A stretch of DNA of 64,000 nt, from the NCBI GenBank assembly GCA_013178125.1, contig JABLXJ010000017.1, forward strand, positions 1 through 64,000, in the 5' to 3' direction. The notes beneath the pieces were generated by a model that was given only the letters and a program-made list of their open reading frames with translations, searched no databases and was not told where the DNA came from. The DNA comes from Bacillota bacterium (lineage in GTDB: Bacteria; Bacillota; SHA-98; Ch115; JABLXJ01). The number at the start of each line of letters is the position of its first letter. The first letter of the stretch is position 1. This document shows, in pieces, positions 33,818 through 44,100 of this stretch. A program made the translations under genes and the position numbers.

Positions 33818-35352
33818 ATAGTCCTTCTTTCATTGTGACGAAGCGTATAGCATTCCCATGTCTCGGACTCTTGCTCATAGTCCTTGGGCTATCAGGTTGT
33901 TTTGGAGGTGGAGGAGGTGGTGGTGCAAGCCCGAAAGGAACCGTAACAGGCTATGTCTCAGAGGTCGACACAAGCACACCTCTGAGGATTGAACTGACGT
34001 TTATGGGTTCTTCCCCGGGAGTTGCCGGTGCAACAGTTACACTAGTGGGGACCAACAAGGTCGCGCAGACAACAAATGTAGGCAAGTTTAACCTCAGCAA
34101 CATAAGCCCAGGAACCTATGACCTTGCAATCCAGAAAATTGGGTGGCCGTCTGTTAAAGTCTATGGTGTGACTGTGGAAGCTAGTAAAACCAAAGAACTT
34201 GCGCTCAGGATGGTGAAACCGGGACAAACCGCTCCTCCTGAAACCATCGCCCCGACCGTATCTATCAACTGTCCATCAACGGTCTCAGGGAGTGCCGATA
34301 TTTCAATAACCGCCAATGATGCAAGCGGCATCTTTGGGGTTGCTTTGTTCATGGATGAAAATCAGGAACCGATACAGGGCTGGGGTTTCGATGGAAGTAC
34401 CATAGCGTCATCCCTCACTTGGACGTGGGACACTATCACCCCGCCAAATCCAGATTCTTACGGAATCGGATGGCACAACGGAGAGCATACCTTGACTGTT
34501 ATGGCTTTAGACAATAATCATAATGCAGCGTTCAGGTCTATTACCGTAAATGTCAACAACCCAACTGAGGGCGGGGATCTGCCCACAGCTCCCACAAACC
34601 TGACAGCTATGATGGTGACTGCTCACTATTCTGTATTTAGTACTCCTACTCCCTTCGGCCCCATGGTGCGAGGGATGAAGTCCCAAAAGCGTTTGGGTAT
34701 CTTCGATGTCTCAGGCATCAAGTCGAGGATTGGTACCAAGGGTACACCCGCCGGTTCTGATTCAATAATAATATGCTCTTTGGACTGGAATTATGGTAGC
34801 CCGAATGTACTTGGCTTCAAGGTCTACCGGGACGGCGTATGCATCGGCGATGTTCCAAACAATCGAAGCCCCTGGCCAGATAGTTCTCCAAAGCTGTCCC
34901 CTGGTCAAAAGGTGGAATACAAGGTATCGGGCTATAACCGTTCCGGCGAGGGTCCCAAGAGCGCTTCGGTGCAGAGAACGCCCCTATCACCGCTTCGTGG
35001 GGTTGCGCTCGTAAGCCCGGCGGACGGGAACTCAACGTCATCTACCCCGACCTTTAGCTGGGGAAGCGTACCTGGTGCAGAAGGCTACCTCATTGAGGTA
35101 ATGGATGCAGCTCATAATTCGATGTGGGCGGGGTATACGAGAGGCGAAACTTCAGTAACTTATGGCGACTCGAATCATACAATCGGAAGTCAGGCTCAGC
35201 CTTTAACGTCGGGGGTACAATACACCTGGTATGTCATGGCAGCGGCAACAACGCCTGATATTCCAGATAACCCGAATTGGGATACATGGCAGCCTGATGC
35301 GGTATCTATATCAGCTTCCGAGGAATGGGCATTCACAGTTGGGCCGCAATAA
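33814..35352 (+). CDS. Surface lipoprotein with carboxypeptidase-regulatory and fibronectin-III-like domains
   Basis: A 512-residue exported protein. A signal peptide ends in the lipobox LSGC (Cys near residue 29), followed by a glycine linker. Next comes a carboxypeptidase-regulatory-like fold (about 43-135: VAGATVTLVGTN, GKFNLSNISPGTYDL), then an Ig-like domain (APTVSINCPSTVSGSADI to about 250), then a fibronectin-III-like domain (APTNLTAMM ... LDWNYGS ... VYRDGV ... KVSGYNRSGEG) and a final FN3-like part (SPADGNSTSSTPTFSW). It probably binds cell-wall or extracellular polymers. The ATG has GGAGG eight bases upstream and overlaps the stop of the 28-codon ORF. A terminator-like hairpin follows at 35360. 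Confidence 0.8.
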   Translation: MNSPSFIVTKRIAFPCLGLLLIVLGLSGCFGGGGGGGASPKGTVTGYVSEVDTSTPLRIELTFMGSSPGVAGATVTLVGTNKVAQTTNVGKFNLSNISPGTYDLAIQKIGWPSVKVYGVTVEASKTKELALRMVKPGQTAPPETIAPTVSINCPSTVSGSADISITANDASGIFGVALFMDENQEPIQGWGFDGSTIASSLTWTWDTITPPNPDSYGIGWHNGEHTLTVMALDNNHNAAFRSITVNVNNPTEGGDLPTAPTNLTAMMVTAHYSVFSTPTPFGPMVRGMKSQKRLGIFDVSGIKSRIGTKGTPAGSDSIIICSLDWNYGSPNVLGFKVYRDGVCIGDVPNNRSPWPDSSPKLSPGQKVEYKVSGYNRSGEGPKSASVQRTPLSPLRGVALVSPADGNSTSSTPTFSWGSVPGAEGYLIEVMDAAHNSMWAGYTRGETSVTYGDSNHTIGSQAQPLTSGVQYTWYVMAAATTPDIPDNPNWDTWQPDAVSISASEEWAFTVGPQ

Positions 35353-35359
35353 TGAAAGC

Positions 35360-35384
35360 GGGGGCCGAGGGTATCTCAGCCCCC
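35360..35384 (+). terminator. Terminator-like hairpin behind the lipoprotein gene
   Basis: GGGGGC(C)GAG and CTC(A)GCCCCC pair around GGTAT. It lies just after the stop codon; the following TTGCTTCC is only weakly T-rich. Confidence 0.6.
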
Positions 35385-35423
35385 TTGCTTCCACACTTTC
35401 GGAGTAAGCCAGATACCCCCAAG

Positions 35424-35849
35424 CTACCAGGCAACCCAGGGACGAACCTTGCGAGCGCGCAGAAAAGCGACAGAGGCACCATGGCGATCCCCAGGAGAGA
35501 AGCTTGTGACATGGACCATGCGAATGCGTAGAGTCCGCCCATCAGTGGTCGGTAGCACCACTTTGTGGTCTGTCCGTAATAGATACCCACCATCCAGACT
35601 CTGTGCAACTGCCTTCTTAACTGCCTTCTTTGTTTCCTTCTGAGCAGGATTGTTGGGAGATGGCTTCCGGACCACCTCCCGCCATCCATCAGATTCGAAT
35701 TCGTCCAGCCACTCATTCCGTTCTGCTTGACGCGTGGCCACAAATCCAGCCCCGAGAAGATCCTGAATGGTCGTGCGGTTAACCCAGCCAGGCATGGCAT
35801 GGTCCGAGGCTGATGACACAAGCCGGTTGAGGGTCATTACCCATGTCAA
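35424..35849 (-). CDS. Hypothetical protein, possibly a remnant
   Basis: A minus-strand frame of up to 141 residues with protein-like composition: IQDLLGAGFVATRQAERNEW, LDEFESDGWREVVRKPSP, an alanine/lysine-rich stretch, then TTDGRTLRIRMVHVTSFSPG. No start with a ribosome site is apparent (TTG first, ATG at 35837 next) and the family is not recognised. It may be the C-terminal end of a larger former gene. Confidence 0.35.
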   Translation of the reverse strand: MTWVMTLNRLVSSASDHAMPGWVNRTTIQDLLGAGFVATRQAERNEWLDEFESDGWREVVRKPSPNNPAQKETKKAVKKAVAQSLDGGYLLRTDHKVVLPTTDGRTLRIRMVHVTSFSPGDRHGASVAFLRARKVRPWVAW

Positions 35850-36026
35850 GATATGCAGTCGCTGTCGTCAAATACACTCCTCCAAACGGTGCAGTGAGAT
35901 ATTAGTTATGGTTACAAGCGCCGAAATCAGGTATAAAATGGTCCGTTTGAGAGAAAATTAGTGAGGAATACCAAATTATGCTGACACAAGATGATTGATA
36001 AGATATAACAATTCCTGAAGGATGGG

Positions 36027-37655
36027 ATGGGCGTGCTTGAGAAACTATGGCGGCTTCTCTTCCGACGAAGGCAGCGCAGGCGGGACTCGGGGCAAGCTCG
36101 GTCAAGCCCGGCTAAGGGACGGATATCCTCCAAGCTACAGGTCAACCATGAGAGGATCAAAGCTGCATTCGGAAATAGCCCCGATCTGGTATTACGGTAT
36201 CTAGAGATCGGTGATCAAGGGAAGATTTCGGCGCTTGTCGTTCACATAGATGGCCTTTGCGATAAGCGACTGGTCTCGGAGGCGATAATCGAGCAAGTCA
36301 CCGACATAAATAACAAATGGGGCAACCCAAAACAGGCGTACGTGGATCTCAAGGACCGCATTCTTTCCGCTAGCGGCGTCAGGGAAGTCGATTCGCTCGA
36401 TGAATTCATCAACCATGTCACCTGCGGGGATTGCGGAATTTTGGTCGATGGCATCACGAGGGGATTAGCTTGCGATACACGCGCTTGGGAGCATAGGGGC
36501 GTAGAGGAGCCAACCACCGAGTCCACTATTAGAGGTTCGAAAGAAGGGTTTGTTGAGTCGCTGCGCACAAATACCAGCCTCTTGCGCCGTAGAATCAAGG
36601 ATTCCAGACTTTGGATCGAGGAGCTAAAGATCGGGCGCATAAGCAAGACAAGCGTTGCTATCGTATATATTTCAGGAGTGGCCGATGACAAGATCGTGAA
36701 GGAGGTCAGAAATCGGCTCAGGAAGATCGACGTCGACAGCATCCAGGAAAGCGGCCATCTCGAGGAATTTATTGAAGATGCGCCGTTTTCTCCTTTCCCG
36801 ACAATCCTGCGCACTGAGCGGCCTGATAGAGTAACAGGAGCCCTATTAGAAGGTAGGATCGCGCTTCTTACAGATGGCACTCCATTCGCCCTTATCGTCC
36901 CGGCCACGTTTACCATGTTCATCACTGCCCCTGAGGACTATTACGAGCGATATTTTATCGGGTCTGCAATAAGACTCCTAAGGATAGCATCGTTCTTTAT
37001 TTCCTTGACCCTACCGTCGCTATACGTAGCTGTAACGACCTTCCACCAAGAGCTGCTACCCACTCCTCTCATATTGAGCATCGCAGCTCAAAGGGAAGGT
37101 ATACCGTTTCCAGCTGTGGTCGAGGCGATGATAATGGAGTTGATTTTTGAGGTCTTGCGTGAAGCCGGAGTCCGTTTGCCCAGGCTAGTCGGTCCGGCTG
37201 TCAGCATAATAGGTGGCCTGGTGCTCGGGGAGGCGGCGATGCGTGCAGGCCTGGCATCCCCGGCGATGGTGATGGTTGTGGCGTTCACGGGGATCGCTTC
37301 GTTCGCCAACCCGGTGTTTAGCCTCGCTATCGGTGTGCGTCTCCTGCGCTTCTTACTGTTAGTTCTGGCGGGATCATTAGGGCTGTTCGGTGTAGAGGCC
37401 GGGATGCTTGCCTTGTTGATTCATCAGATCACTTTGCGATCATTTGGAGTGCCGTACTTAGAACCCTTAGCTCCGGTGGTATTTTCAGATCTCAAGGACG
37501 CCTTGTTACGAGCCCCATGGTGGGCTCTTAATACCCGGCCCAAGTTCGTTGGCAAGAAAGAGCCAACAAGACAAGCCCCTGGCCTCAGGCCGAAGCCACC
37601 CTCTCGCGAGGAGAAAGAGGTTCATCACTTGGAAGGTAAGGAGGGCGGCAAATGA
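36027..37655 (+). CDS. gerKA: Spore germination protein, GerA family (A subunit)
   Basis: The A subunit of a germinant receptor in the spore inner membrane. 542 residues. The N-terminal hydrophilic half (to about 290) ends in LTDGTPFALIVPATF, a family hallmark; then four to five membrane segments follow, including SLTLPSLYVAVTTFHQELLP and LVGPAVSIIGGLVLGEAA. The first 40 residues are very basic. The gene overlaps gerKB by four bases (ATGA), giving the usual A-B-C order. The receptor responds to a small nutrient that cannot be read from sequence. The exact start is a little uncertain (ATG 36027 or GTG 36033). Confidence 0.93.
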   Translation: MGVLEKLWRLLFRRRQRRRDSGQARSSPAKGRISSKLQVNHERIKAAFGNSPDLVLRYLEIGDQGKISALVVHIDGLCDKRLVSEAIIEQVTDINNKWGNPKQAYVDLKDRILSASGVREVDSLDEFINHVTCGDCGILVDGITRGLACDTRAWEHRGVEEPTTESTIRGSKEGFVESLRTNTSLLRRRIKDSRLWIEELKIGRISKTSVAIVYISGVADDKIVKEVRNRLRKIDVDSIQESGHLEEFIEDAPFSPFPTILRTERPDRVTGALLEGRIALLTDGTPFALIVPATFTMFITAPEDYYERYFIGSAIRLLRIASFFISLTLPSLYVAVTTFHQELLPTPLILSIAAQREGIPFPAVVEAMIMELIFEVLREAGVRLPRLVGPAVSIIGGLVLGEAAMRAGLASPAMVMVVAFTGIASFANPVFSLAIGVRLLRFLLLVLAGSLGLFGVEAGMLALLIHQITLRSFGVPYLEPLAPVVFSDLKDALLRAPWWALNTRPKFVGKKEPTRQAPGLRPKPPSREEKEVHHLEGKEGGK

Positions 37656-38770
37656 GTGCGCCACGCAAAATCGAAGGCGGGAAGATATCAGCGAGGCAAC
37701 TTACAGCAATGCTGGTGTTAAGTCGGATAGCGGTAATTACTATCATATTTCCCATGATAACAGGAATCCAGGTTCCGCAGGACGCCTGGATTGCTAGTTT
37801 GCTCGGGATGCTCGTATCAATACCTTTAGTGTTATTAATGGTGTATTTAGGCTTGAAGTTCCCCGATAAGACAATCATTGAATGCAGCGAGGCGCTTCTG
37901 GGCAAGTATTTCGGAAAGCTTTTGGGGTTTATCTTGGTAGCGTACTGGATAAGCATCACTTCTAATGTAGCAAGAGCGCTCGGAGAGGCCTACACCATAG
38001 CCATAATGCCAGAAACGCCGATACTGGTCTTTATGGTTGTGATGGTGCTCCTGGCGGCCAACGCTGCCAGATGTGGCCTCGAGGTGGTCGGCCGGATGGG
38101 CGAGCATAGCATGTGGATCGTCCTCTTTTTCTTGATACTTATGTTCATCCTCCCCTATGATGAAATGAATTTCAAGAACCTGGCCCCGGTTCTATCTCGG
38201 GGCTTTCGCCCGCTTCTAGAGCCAGCGGGAACAGCTGCCTCCTTTTTCATGCAGTTTATCGTCCTGGGCATGGTGTTGCCCTACCTTAACAAGCCAAAGG
38301 ATGCAACGCGATTCTCTGTATATGCGATCTTGATCAGCGGGTTGTTGATGACATGGTTTACAGTAGCTTTGGTGGCGGTCTTCGGGACAACGGTATCGGG
38401 GCTGGCGCTGCCGGCTTACAGCCTGGGCAGGATGATAAGCATCGCCAATTTCCTGGAGAGGATCGAGGCCATCACAATGGGGGCATGGACGCTGAGCACC
38501 GGGATCAAGCTCGCACTGTTCTTATGGGCAAGCGCTGTAGGATTGGCGCAACTGTTTGGCATCTCTCGATACCAGCCGCTCGTGTATCCACTGGGGGCAA
38601 TAGTCGTTGCGTTCGGTATCTTATTCTTTGAAAACTTTGTAGATATACATCGCTTCTTTGAATTTAGGAATTGGGGAATCTATTCCCTCGTTATCACACT
38701 GGGCACAATGGCTATTTTATACCTGGCCGCTCTTGTGCGAAGCAAGCTCCCGCCTCATATGAGGAGGTGA
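37652..38770 (+). CDS. gerKB: Spore germination protein, GerB family permease (B subunit)
   Basis: An integral membrane protein of 372 residues with ten predicted helices, of the amino acid-polyamine-organocation transporter superfamily. It shows the family start GKISARQLTAMLVLSRIA and the loop YDEMNFKNLAPVL. B subunits form the germinant-binding pocket. The gene starts in an ATGA overlap with gerKA and ends in the GAGGAGGTGA that serves as the ribosome site of gerKC. Confidence 0.93.
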   Translation: MSAPRKIEGGKISARQLTAMLVLSRIAVITIIFPMITGIQVPQDAWIASLLGMLVSIPLVLLMVYLGLKFPDKTIIECSEALLGKYFGKLLGFILVAYWISITSNVARALGEAYTIAIMPETPILVFMVVMVLLAANAARCGLEVVGRMGEHSMWIVLFFLILMFILPYDEMNFKNLAPVLSRGFRPLLEPAGTAASFFMQFIVLGMVLPYLNKPKDATRFSVYAILISGLLMTWFTVALVAVFGTTVSGLALPAYSLGRMISIANFLERIEAITMGAWTLSTGIKLALFLWASAVGLAQLFGISRYQPLVYPLGAIVVAFGILFFENFVDIHRFFEFRNWGIYSLVITLGTMAILYLAALVRSKLPPHMRR

Positions 38771-38775
38771 ACCCG

Positions 38776-40011
38776 ATGCCAACAGGACAAGTTCTCAGAG
38801 TGGGTGCTATTATCCTGCTCATAGTGATAATGACCACTATGACCGGATGCTGGAACCGTAGAGAAATCGAGACCCTTGGCTTTGTCCTGGCAGTTGGTAT
38901 TGACCAAGCTAGAGAGGAAGGTAAGGTTCAGCTAACGGTTCAGGTAGCAAAGCCCTTTGCTATAGGAGTCGGGGGACAAGCAGGAGGGGGAGGAGGAGCT
39001 ATGCAAGAGAAGCCCTTCTGGGTCGTAAGCAGCACGGGATATACAGTGTTTGAAGCGGTGCGGAATTTCCTCTCCCAATCGCCACGGCGGCTGTGTTGGG
39101 GACATAACCGGTTTATTCTGATAGGCGAGGAACTTGCTCGAAAAGGCGTTCAGGATGTTCTGGATGTTTTTGTGCGTGATGGCGAACCGCGCTGGCGGGC
39201 GTGGATAGTGGTGGCGAAGGGCGCCAGGGCGTCGGATCTTTTGGAGACCGAGTTTGAGCTAGAAAGAATGCCTGCAGAAGCAGCCATGGGCATAATTCAA
39301 GGTAGCCGGATGGGGTTATCCACAATTGGCGAAAGCATGTTGATAGATTTCCTCCAAAAGCTCGAGGAAGAGGGAATAGATCCAATTGCCACCCGCGCGG
39401 AGATCGTCCCCAGGCCACAAAAATTCGATATTAGAGGGGAGTTAAAGAGGGAGAAAATAGGCGCGTCAGCCAGAATAACCGGGGCTGCGGTCTTCAAAGA
39501 CGACAAGCTGGTGGGCTGGCTCAACAAGCCGGAGACCAGAGGGTTCAACTGGGTCATGGGTAAAGTGAGGAGCGGTATCATTGTGATCAAAAAGCCCGGT
39601 GAAGAGGACAGGTTCATAGGGCTTGAGATCCTGAGGGCAAAAGGCGGGTTCAAACCCGAAATCAAGGACGGCAGGGTTTCGGTCACCGTAAGGGTTGAGG
39701 CTGAAGCTAATGTAGGCGATATACAGGGGTTCCTCGATCCGCTCGAGTCCCCAGAAGTGTGGGCCAGTATGGAACGAAGGATGGCTGCTGTGATCAAGAA
39801 TGAGATTATGGCTGCTGTGGCCAAAGCGCAAGAGCTCAACTCCGATATATTCGGCTTCGGTGCCGAACTGAACCGGAGAAACCCTGAAAAATGGGCTGAA
39901 CTCAAAGATCGGTGGGATGAAGAATTCCCCCGTGTGGATGTCCAGGTGGAAGTCAAGGCTAAATTGAGACGATCAGGCCTGGTAATAAGGAGCACGAGGA
40001 TCAAGAGGTAG
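38776..40011 (+). CDS. gerKC: Spore germination lipoprotein, Ger(x)C family (C subunit)
   Basis: The lipoprotein subunit of the germinant receptor, 411 residues. The signal peptide ends at TMTGC, so Cys near residue 17-18 carries lipid; then WNRREIETLGFVLAVGIDQ follows, typical for GerC. Later parts with GEPRWRAWIVVAKG, GAAVFKDDKLVGWLN and IKNEIMAAVAKAQELNSD match the three-domain fold. The ATG at 38776 with GGAGGTG six bases upstream is the true start; the longer frame runs inside gerKB. Confidence 0.93.
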   Translation: MPTGQVLRVGAIILLIVIMTTMTGCWNRREIETLGFVLAVGIDQAREEGKVQLTVQVAKPFAIGVGGQAGGGGGAMQEKPFWVVSSTGYTVFEAVRNFLSQSPRRLCWGHNRFILIGEELARKGVQDVLDVFVRDGEPRWRAWIVVAKGARASDLLETEFELERMPAEAAMGIIQGSRMGLSTIGESMLIDFLQKLEEEGIDPIATRAEIVPRPQKFDIRGELKREKIGASARITGAAVFKDDKLVGWLNKPETRGFNWVMGKVRSGIIVIKKPGEEDRFIGLEILRAKGGFKPEIKDGRVSVTVRVEAEANVGDIQGFLDPLESPEVWASMERRMAAVIKNEIMAAVAKAQELNSDIFGFGAELNRRNPEKWAELKDRWDEEFPRVDVQVEVKAKLRRSGLVIRSTRIKR

Positions 40012-40028
40012 CTCGGGAGGGACCGCCT

Positions 40029-40247
40029 GTGTCAGTTGTATTGCTCGTTATCTCGTTTATCGCAATCGTTGCCTATGAGGCGCCTGATATTATTCGAGAG
40101 AGGCAATGGGGAGAACTTGCGCTATTTATTGTTCTTGTGCTTCTCGGGTTTACGATCAGCCTCCTCCAGGCCATCGGGATGACGGTTCCCAACCCGGTCA
40201 AGGGCATCGAGTCTCTCACGGAAAGGATAGCAAGGCTCTTTCAGTAG
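40029..40247 (+). CDS. Small two-helix membrane protein, germinant-receptor D subunit-like
   Basis: A protein of 72 residues with two membrane segments (VVLLVISFIAIVAYEA and ELALFIVLVLLGFTISLLQA) and a short C-terminal cytoplasmic tail. D subunits of this size and topology, coded at the end of gerA-type operons, are known from Bacillus spores where they modulate germination. The GTG has GGGAGG eight bases upstream and stands 17 bases behind gerKC. The D-subunit identity rests on size, topology and position, not on sequence identity. Confidence 0.7.
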   Translation: MSVVLLVISFIAIVAYEAPDIIRERQWGELALFIVLVLLGFTISLLQAIGMTVPNPVKGIESLTERIARLFQ

Positions 40248-40285
40248 CGTTTAGACTGCCAAGTTACATGTGAAGTGAAGGGTTG

Positions 40286-40879
40286 ATGGCTATGAATATG
40301 CTTAAGTGGGATATGGCACCCGAAGAGCTCGCTCAACTTATTTGGCGGCTATACTGGGACGAAGAATTGAGCCAGGAGCTTGTGGCAGCGCGGTTGGGTT
40401 GTTCCCGCACATGGATCTATAGACTCATGAAGAGGTTCTGCATACCAACGCGGACGCAGAGTCAAGCAATACGAACAGCTATTAAGCATGAACGGATAGA
40501 CTTCAAACAGTTAAGACAAAAAGGAATCGCCACTATGAGGGAGGAGGTCAGAAAAGGCTTACGCAAATGGAACCGCCCCGGAAAGTATAAATCCAAGATA
40601 GCTGCCCTGGAGAAGAAAATGGGGCAGTCCCTTAAAGAGATTTTCCGTTCACTCTATTGGGATGAGGGTATGAGTTGCCAGGAGATCGCCGAGTACTTAA
40701 ACAAGGTAATGGCCGAGCTTCCAGGCAAGCCATTTAAGGTCTGCAAAACATATGCAAGCAAAGGGTTGAGGAGATTTGGTATCGCAAGAAGAAGTACCAG
40801 CGAGGCGACGAAACTTGCGATGAGCAAACTACCGCCCGATAGGAAAGCAAGAGTAGGCAGGCGGGGACATAGAAATTGA
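40286..40879 (+). CDS. Protein with two helix-turn-helix modules
   Basis: A basic protein of about 197 residues with two copies of the same module. Copy one: IWRLYWDEELSQELVAARLG then CSRTWIYRLMKRFCIPTRTQ. Copy two: IFRSLYWDEGMSCQEIAEYL, a variable spacer, then TYASKGLRRFGIARRSTSEA. Each looks like a homeodomain-like or sigma-region-4-like helix-turn-helix. The middle and the C-terminal tail are lysine/arginine-rich. It may be a DNA-binding regulator of the germination genes or derive from a homing-nuclease-associated protein. Start: ATG 40286 or 40292, with GAAGGG upstream. Confidence 0.55.
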   Translation: MAMNMLKWDMAPEELAQLIWRLYWDEELSQELVAARLGCSRTWIYRLMKRFCIPTRTQSQAIRTAIKHERIDFKQLRQKGIATMREEVRKGLRKWNRPGKYKSKIAALEKKMGQSLKEIFRSLYWDEGMSCQEIAEYLNKVMAELPGKPFKVCKTYASKGLRRFGIARRSTSEATKLAMSKLPPDRKARVGRRGHRN

Positions 40880-40915
40880 CATTCTCCCCTGAATTTATTC
40901 CGGGGAGAATGTCAA
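40876..40915 (+). other. Perfect 14-bp inverted repeat
   Basis: TTGACATTCTCCCC and GGGGAGAATGTCAA pair perfectly around a 12-base loop. It sits at the stop of the double-HTH gene. No T-tract follows. The arm resembles hairpins at ends of IS200/IS605-type elements, so it could be the scar of such an element or a bidirectional terminator. Confidence 0.6.
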
Positions 40916-41042
40916 CATATAACCACGCGGGTCAGCCAGCCTGCCCATGAACAAGATGCTTCCTGAACGGAGATCGCGAATTAGGAAAACGAACGGTCGG
41001 TCTGCGTTGTATCAAAAGGCGAGGCTTTTTTTCTGTTTGCAC

Positions 41043-41071
41043 TTGCGCATACCTAGTAACGATGCTATAAA
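41043..41071 (+). promoter_or_regulatory. Candidate sigma-A promoter of the giant kinase gene
   Basis: TTGCGC and TATAAA are separated by 17 bases, and the TTG start of the gene lies about 50 bases downstream. Confidence 0.45.
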
Positions 41072-41119
41072 ATAAATAAGATTGTAAGCTGCTTCAGCTT
41101 AAGCGGGGAGTTTGAAACG

Positions 41120-44100
41120 TTGGATGATGATAAAGTGGTCTTTGAAGAAACATGTCCGGACAACGGTAATTGTCTTTCGGAGGTAGGCGCTGCAAACGCT
41201 GTGCCGTTCCGACAGTATCTCCAGCTGCAAGAAATGTCGCCGGGGGTATTTTTGCGCCTTGCTGTGCAATTAGCGGCAATTCTTTCCCGGTTGCACCGGG
41301 AAGGCGTCATCCTCGGTAACCTGAACCCGGATATCTTGTTAATCAGCCGGCGGGACGATAAGGTGTATTTGGTAGACTCTAGCCGCGCAACGAAACCGGA
41401 TACTGATCCCAAGGCCCTATTCTATCTTGCACCGGAACAGACCGGCCGTTTGAACCGGCCGGTAGACCTGCGGGCAGACCTGTTTTCCTTAGGTGTAATC
41501 TTTTATGAAATGTTGACGGGCCGGCTGCCTGTGGGGGGCAAAAACAGATTGGAATGGTTCCATAACTTGGTGGCCGGGAATATTAGACCTCCCCACCAGG
41601 TGGACAAGCAAATCCCGGCGGTTCTTTCCGACATCGTGATGAAATGCCTGGCCAGGGACCCGGACAACAGGTATCAAAGCGCTGAAGGTATAAAAAGGGA
41701 TTTATGGCGATGCCTTGAGGAATGGGAACAGCAGAAAAGCATCACCCCTTTTAAGATCGGTCAACACGACGTTCCCGCCGCATTTCATCTTTCAGCCGAG
41801 TTTTACGGCAGAGAACGGGAGCTGCGACTCCTGCAGGCGGCCTTGGAAAGGGTTGGCCGCGGCCCGGCTGAAATCGTTTTTGTTGCAGGTCAAGCGGGGA
41901 TCGGCAAGACAAGGCTGATCCAACAGTTTAGCAAGCAGGTTCAAAAAAAGCAGGGATTTTTCATCAGCGGGAAGTTCCAGTCTCTCAAGAGTAAGGCTCC
42001 CTATGGGCCTATAATTGAAGCCTTTGAGAAGTTATTTCAGTGGCTCATGAGCCGAAGCCAGGAAGAAGTAACCGCCTGGCAAGAGAGAATTCTCGCGCAA
42101 CTGGGCGCCAATGTTTACCTGGTCACGGCATTAATGCCGTACGTCGAGCGGCTGGTGGGCGAGCAGCCAAAAGTGGAGGCCATTTCAAGCGTGGAGGCCA
42201 GGGAGCGCCTCTTCTATGCCCTTTCTCAGTTGCTCCAGTTGTTCGCCCAAAAAGATGCGCCTTTGGTGCTTTTCCTCGACGACTTGCACTGGGCCGACCC
42301 CGGGTCTTTAAAGATTCTGGAATCAATTTTCCTGGAACACGAGGTCCGCCACCTTTTGCTGATAGGCACCTACCGGGAGGAAGAAGTGCCGTCAGGTCAT
42401 ATTTTAAGGGAAACTATCCAGGCAATGGAACGGGAGGCGAACAGGTTCAGGACAATCAGCTTGTCCCCCCTCGACCCCTGCGAAGTAGAGGAGTTTGTTG
42501 CAGCCAGTCTTTGCTGCAGCGGGGAAGAAGCAAGGCCACTCGCCGGGTTCGTTTATCAAAAGACCGGGGGTAATCCGCTTTTTGTAAGAGAATTGCTCCA
42601 AGTCATGTACAAAAAAGAGTTAATTTTACCCAGGCCCGGCGGCGGTGGCTGGCAGTGGGACCTGCGTCAAATAGAACAAACTGAAATTGCCGGCGACATA
42701 GTCAGTTTTCTGGTGGGGAAAATTACGCTGCTGCCCGACGAGAGCAAAAACCTCCTGCGATTCGCCGCCTGTATCGGGAATACGTTTGACACACCGTTGC
42801 TAGCACAAGTTTCCGGTCAACCCGCCACCATTATCGAAGAGCGTTTGAGTGATTGCATTAGGGAAGGGTTAATCCAGAAAGTCGATGGGCAAGTTTACAG
42901 TTTCGTTCACGACCGGGTTCACCAGGCGGCATATCTCTTAACCCCCGGTGAAGAAAAAAAGGCTATCCACTATCGCCTGGGCTGTTTAATGCTGGGGGGA
43001 GGGGAGGGATCCCCGGGAATAAAGCAAGAGTTCGACCCGCCAGCTTTCTTTACGGCAGTTAACCACTTAAACCTGGGGATAGAATTACTAATCAAAAACA
43101 ATGAAAGAATCCGCGGCGCAGAACTGAATCTCCTGGCGGGGAAAAGGGCCAAGCAGGCTTCAGCTTTCGCTACCGCACTAAAGTACCTCGAGACAGGACT
43201 GGGCCTGCTAGAAGAGAAGTGCTGGGAAACCCACTATCCTTTGACGTTTCAACTGCACCTTGAGCATCTGGAATGCCGGTACCTCTGCGGCTATTATGCT
43301 GAAGCAGAGGAACTCTACCAGGAGCTGTTGAAAAAAGCCCGGAGTAAGTTGGATAGAACGCAACTGCATTTAGTCGCCATTTTGTTCGCTACCAAGAACG
43401 ACTTTGATACCAGGGCTATCAACGTGGGGTTACAGGGGCTGCGGGAACTTGGACATGATCTACCGGCAAAACCCTCCACGCTTTACATTGTCCGGGAGTT
43501 GATCAAGGTCAAGAGGCTGATAAAAAAGATAGGGATTGACCGGATAGCGGAACTGCCGCCGGCGCGCGGTGAGGAAGTTCAGGCGGTTTTGAACCTACTG
43601 GTCGCCATCTCCCCGTGCGCCTATAACAATAACGAGGACCTATTATTTGCCATTGCCCTGAAAATCTGTGAACTTTCTTTACGGTACGGCCATTTTGCCC
43701 ATTCCGCCTCCGGTTATATGACCCTGGCCATGGTGAGTATTATCCGCCTGAAGGACTTTCAAACCGGGGTTCCCCTGGGAAAGATAGCCCTGGCCCTGGC
43801 GGAGCGGTACGGGACGCCGGACGAGAAATATATCATCAACTTTTTATACGGGACATTTTTCCTCCCCTGGCTGGAACACACCCAGCAGGGCGAATCGTAC
43901 CTGGAAAGGGCAAAGGAGGGCAGCCTGGTTCTCCGCGATTTCACCTATGCTGGATATGCCATGACCTTTTTGCTTGTTTCAAAGCACTTCCGGGGCGTGC
44001 CGCTGCAGGAACTGGCGGAGCAAATCCGGGAGTATTTCCAGTTCGCGTCGAAGGTAAAAGACCCCTATTTCCCCTGCTTCCTGACTATATACCGACAACT

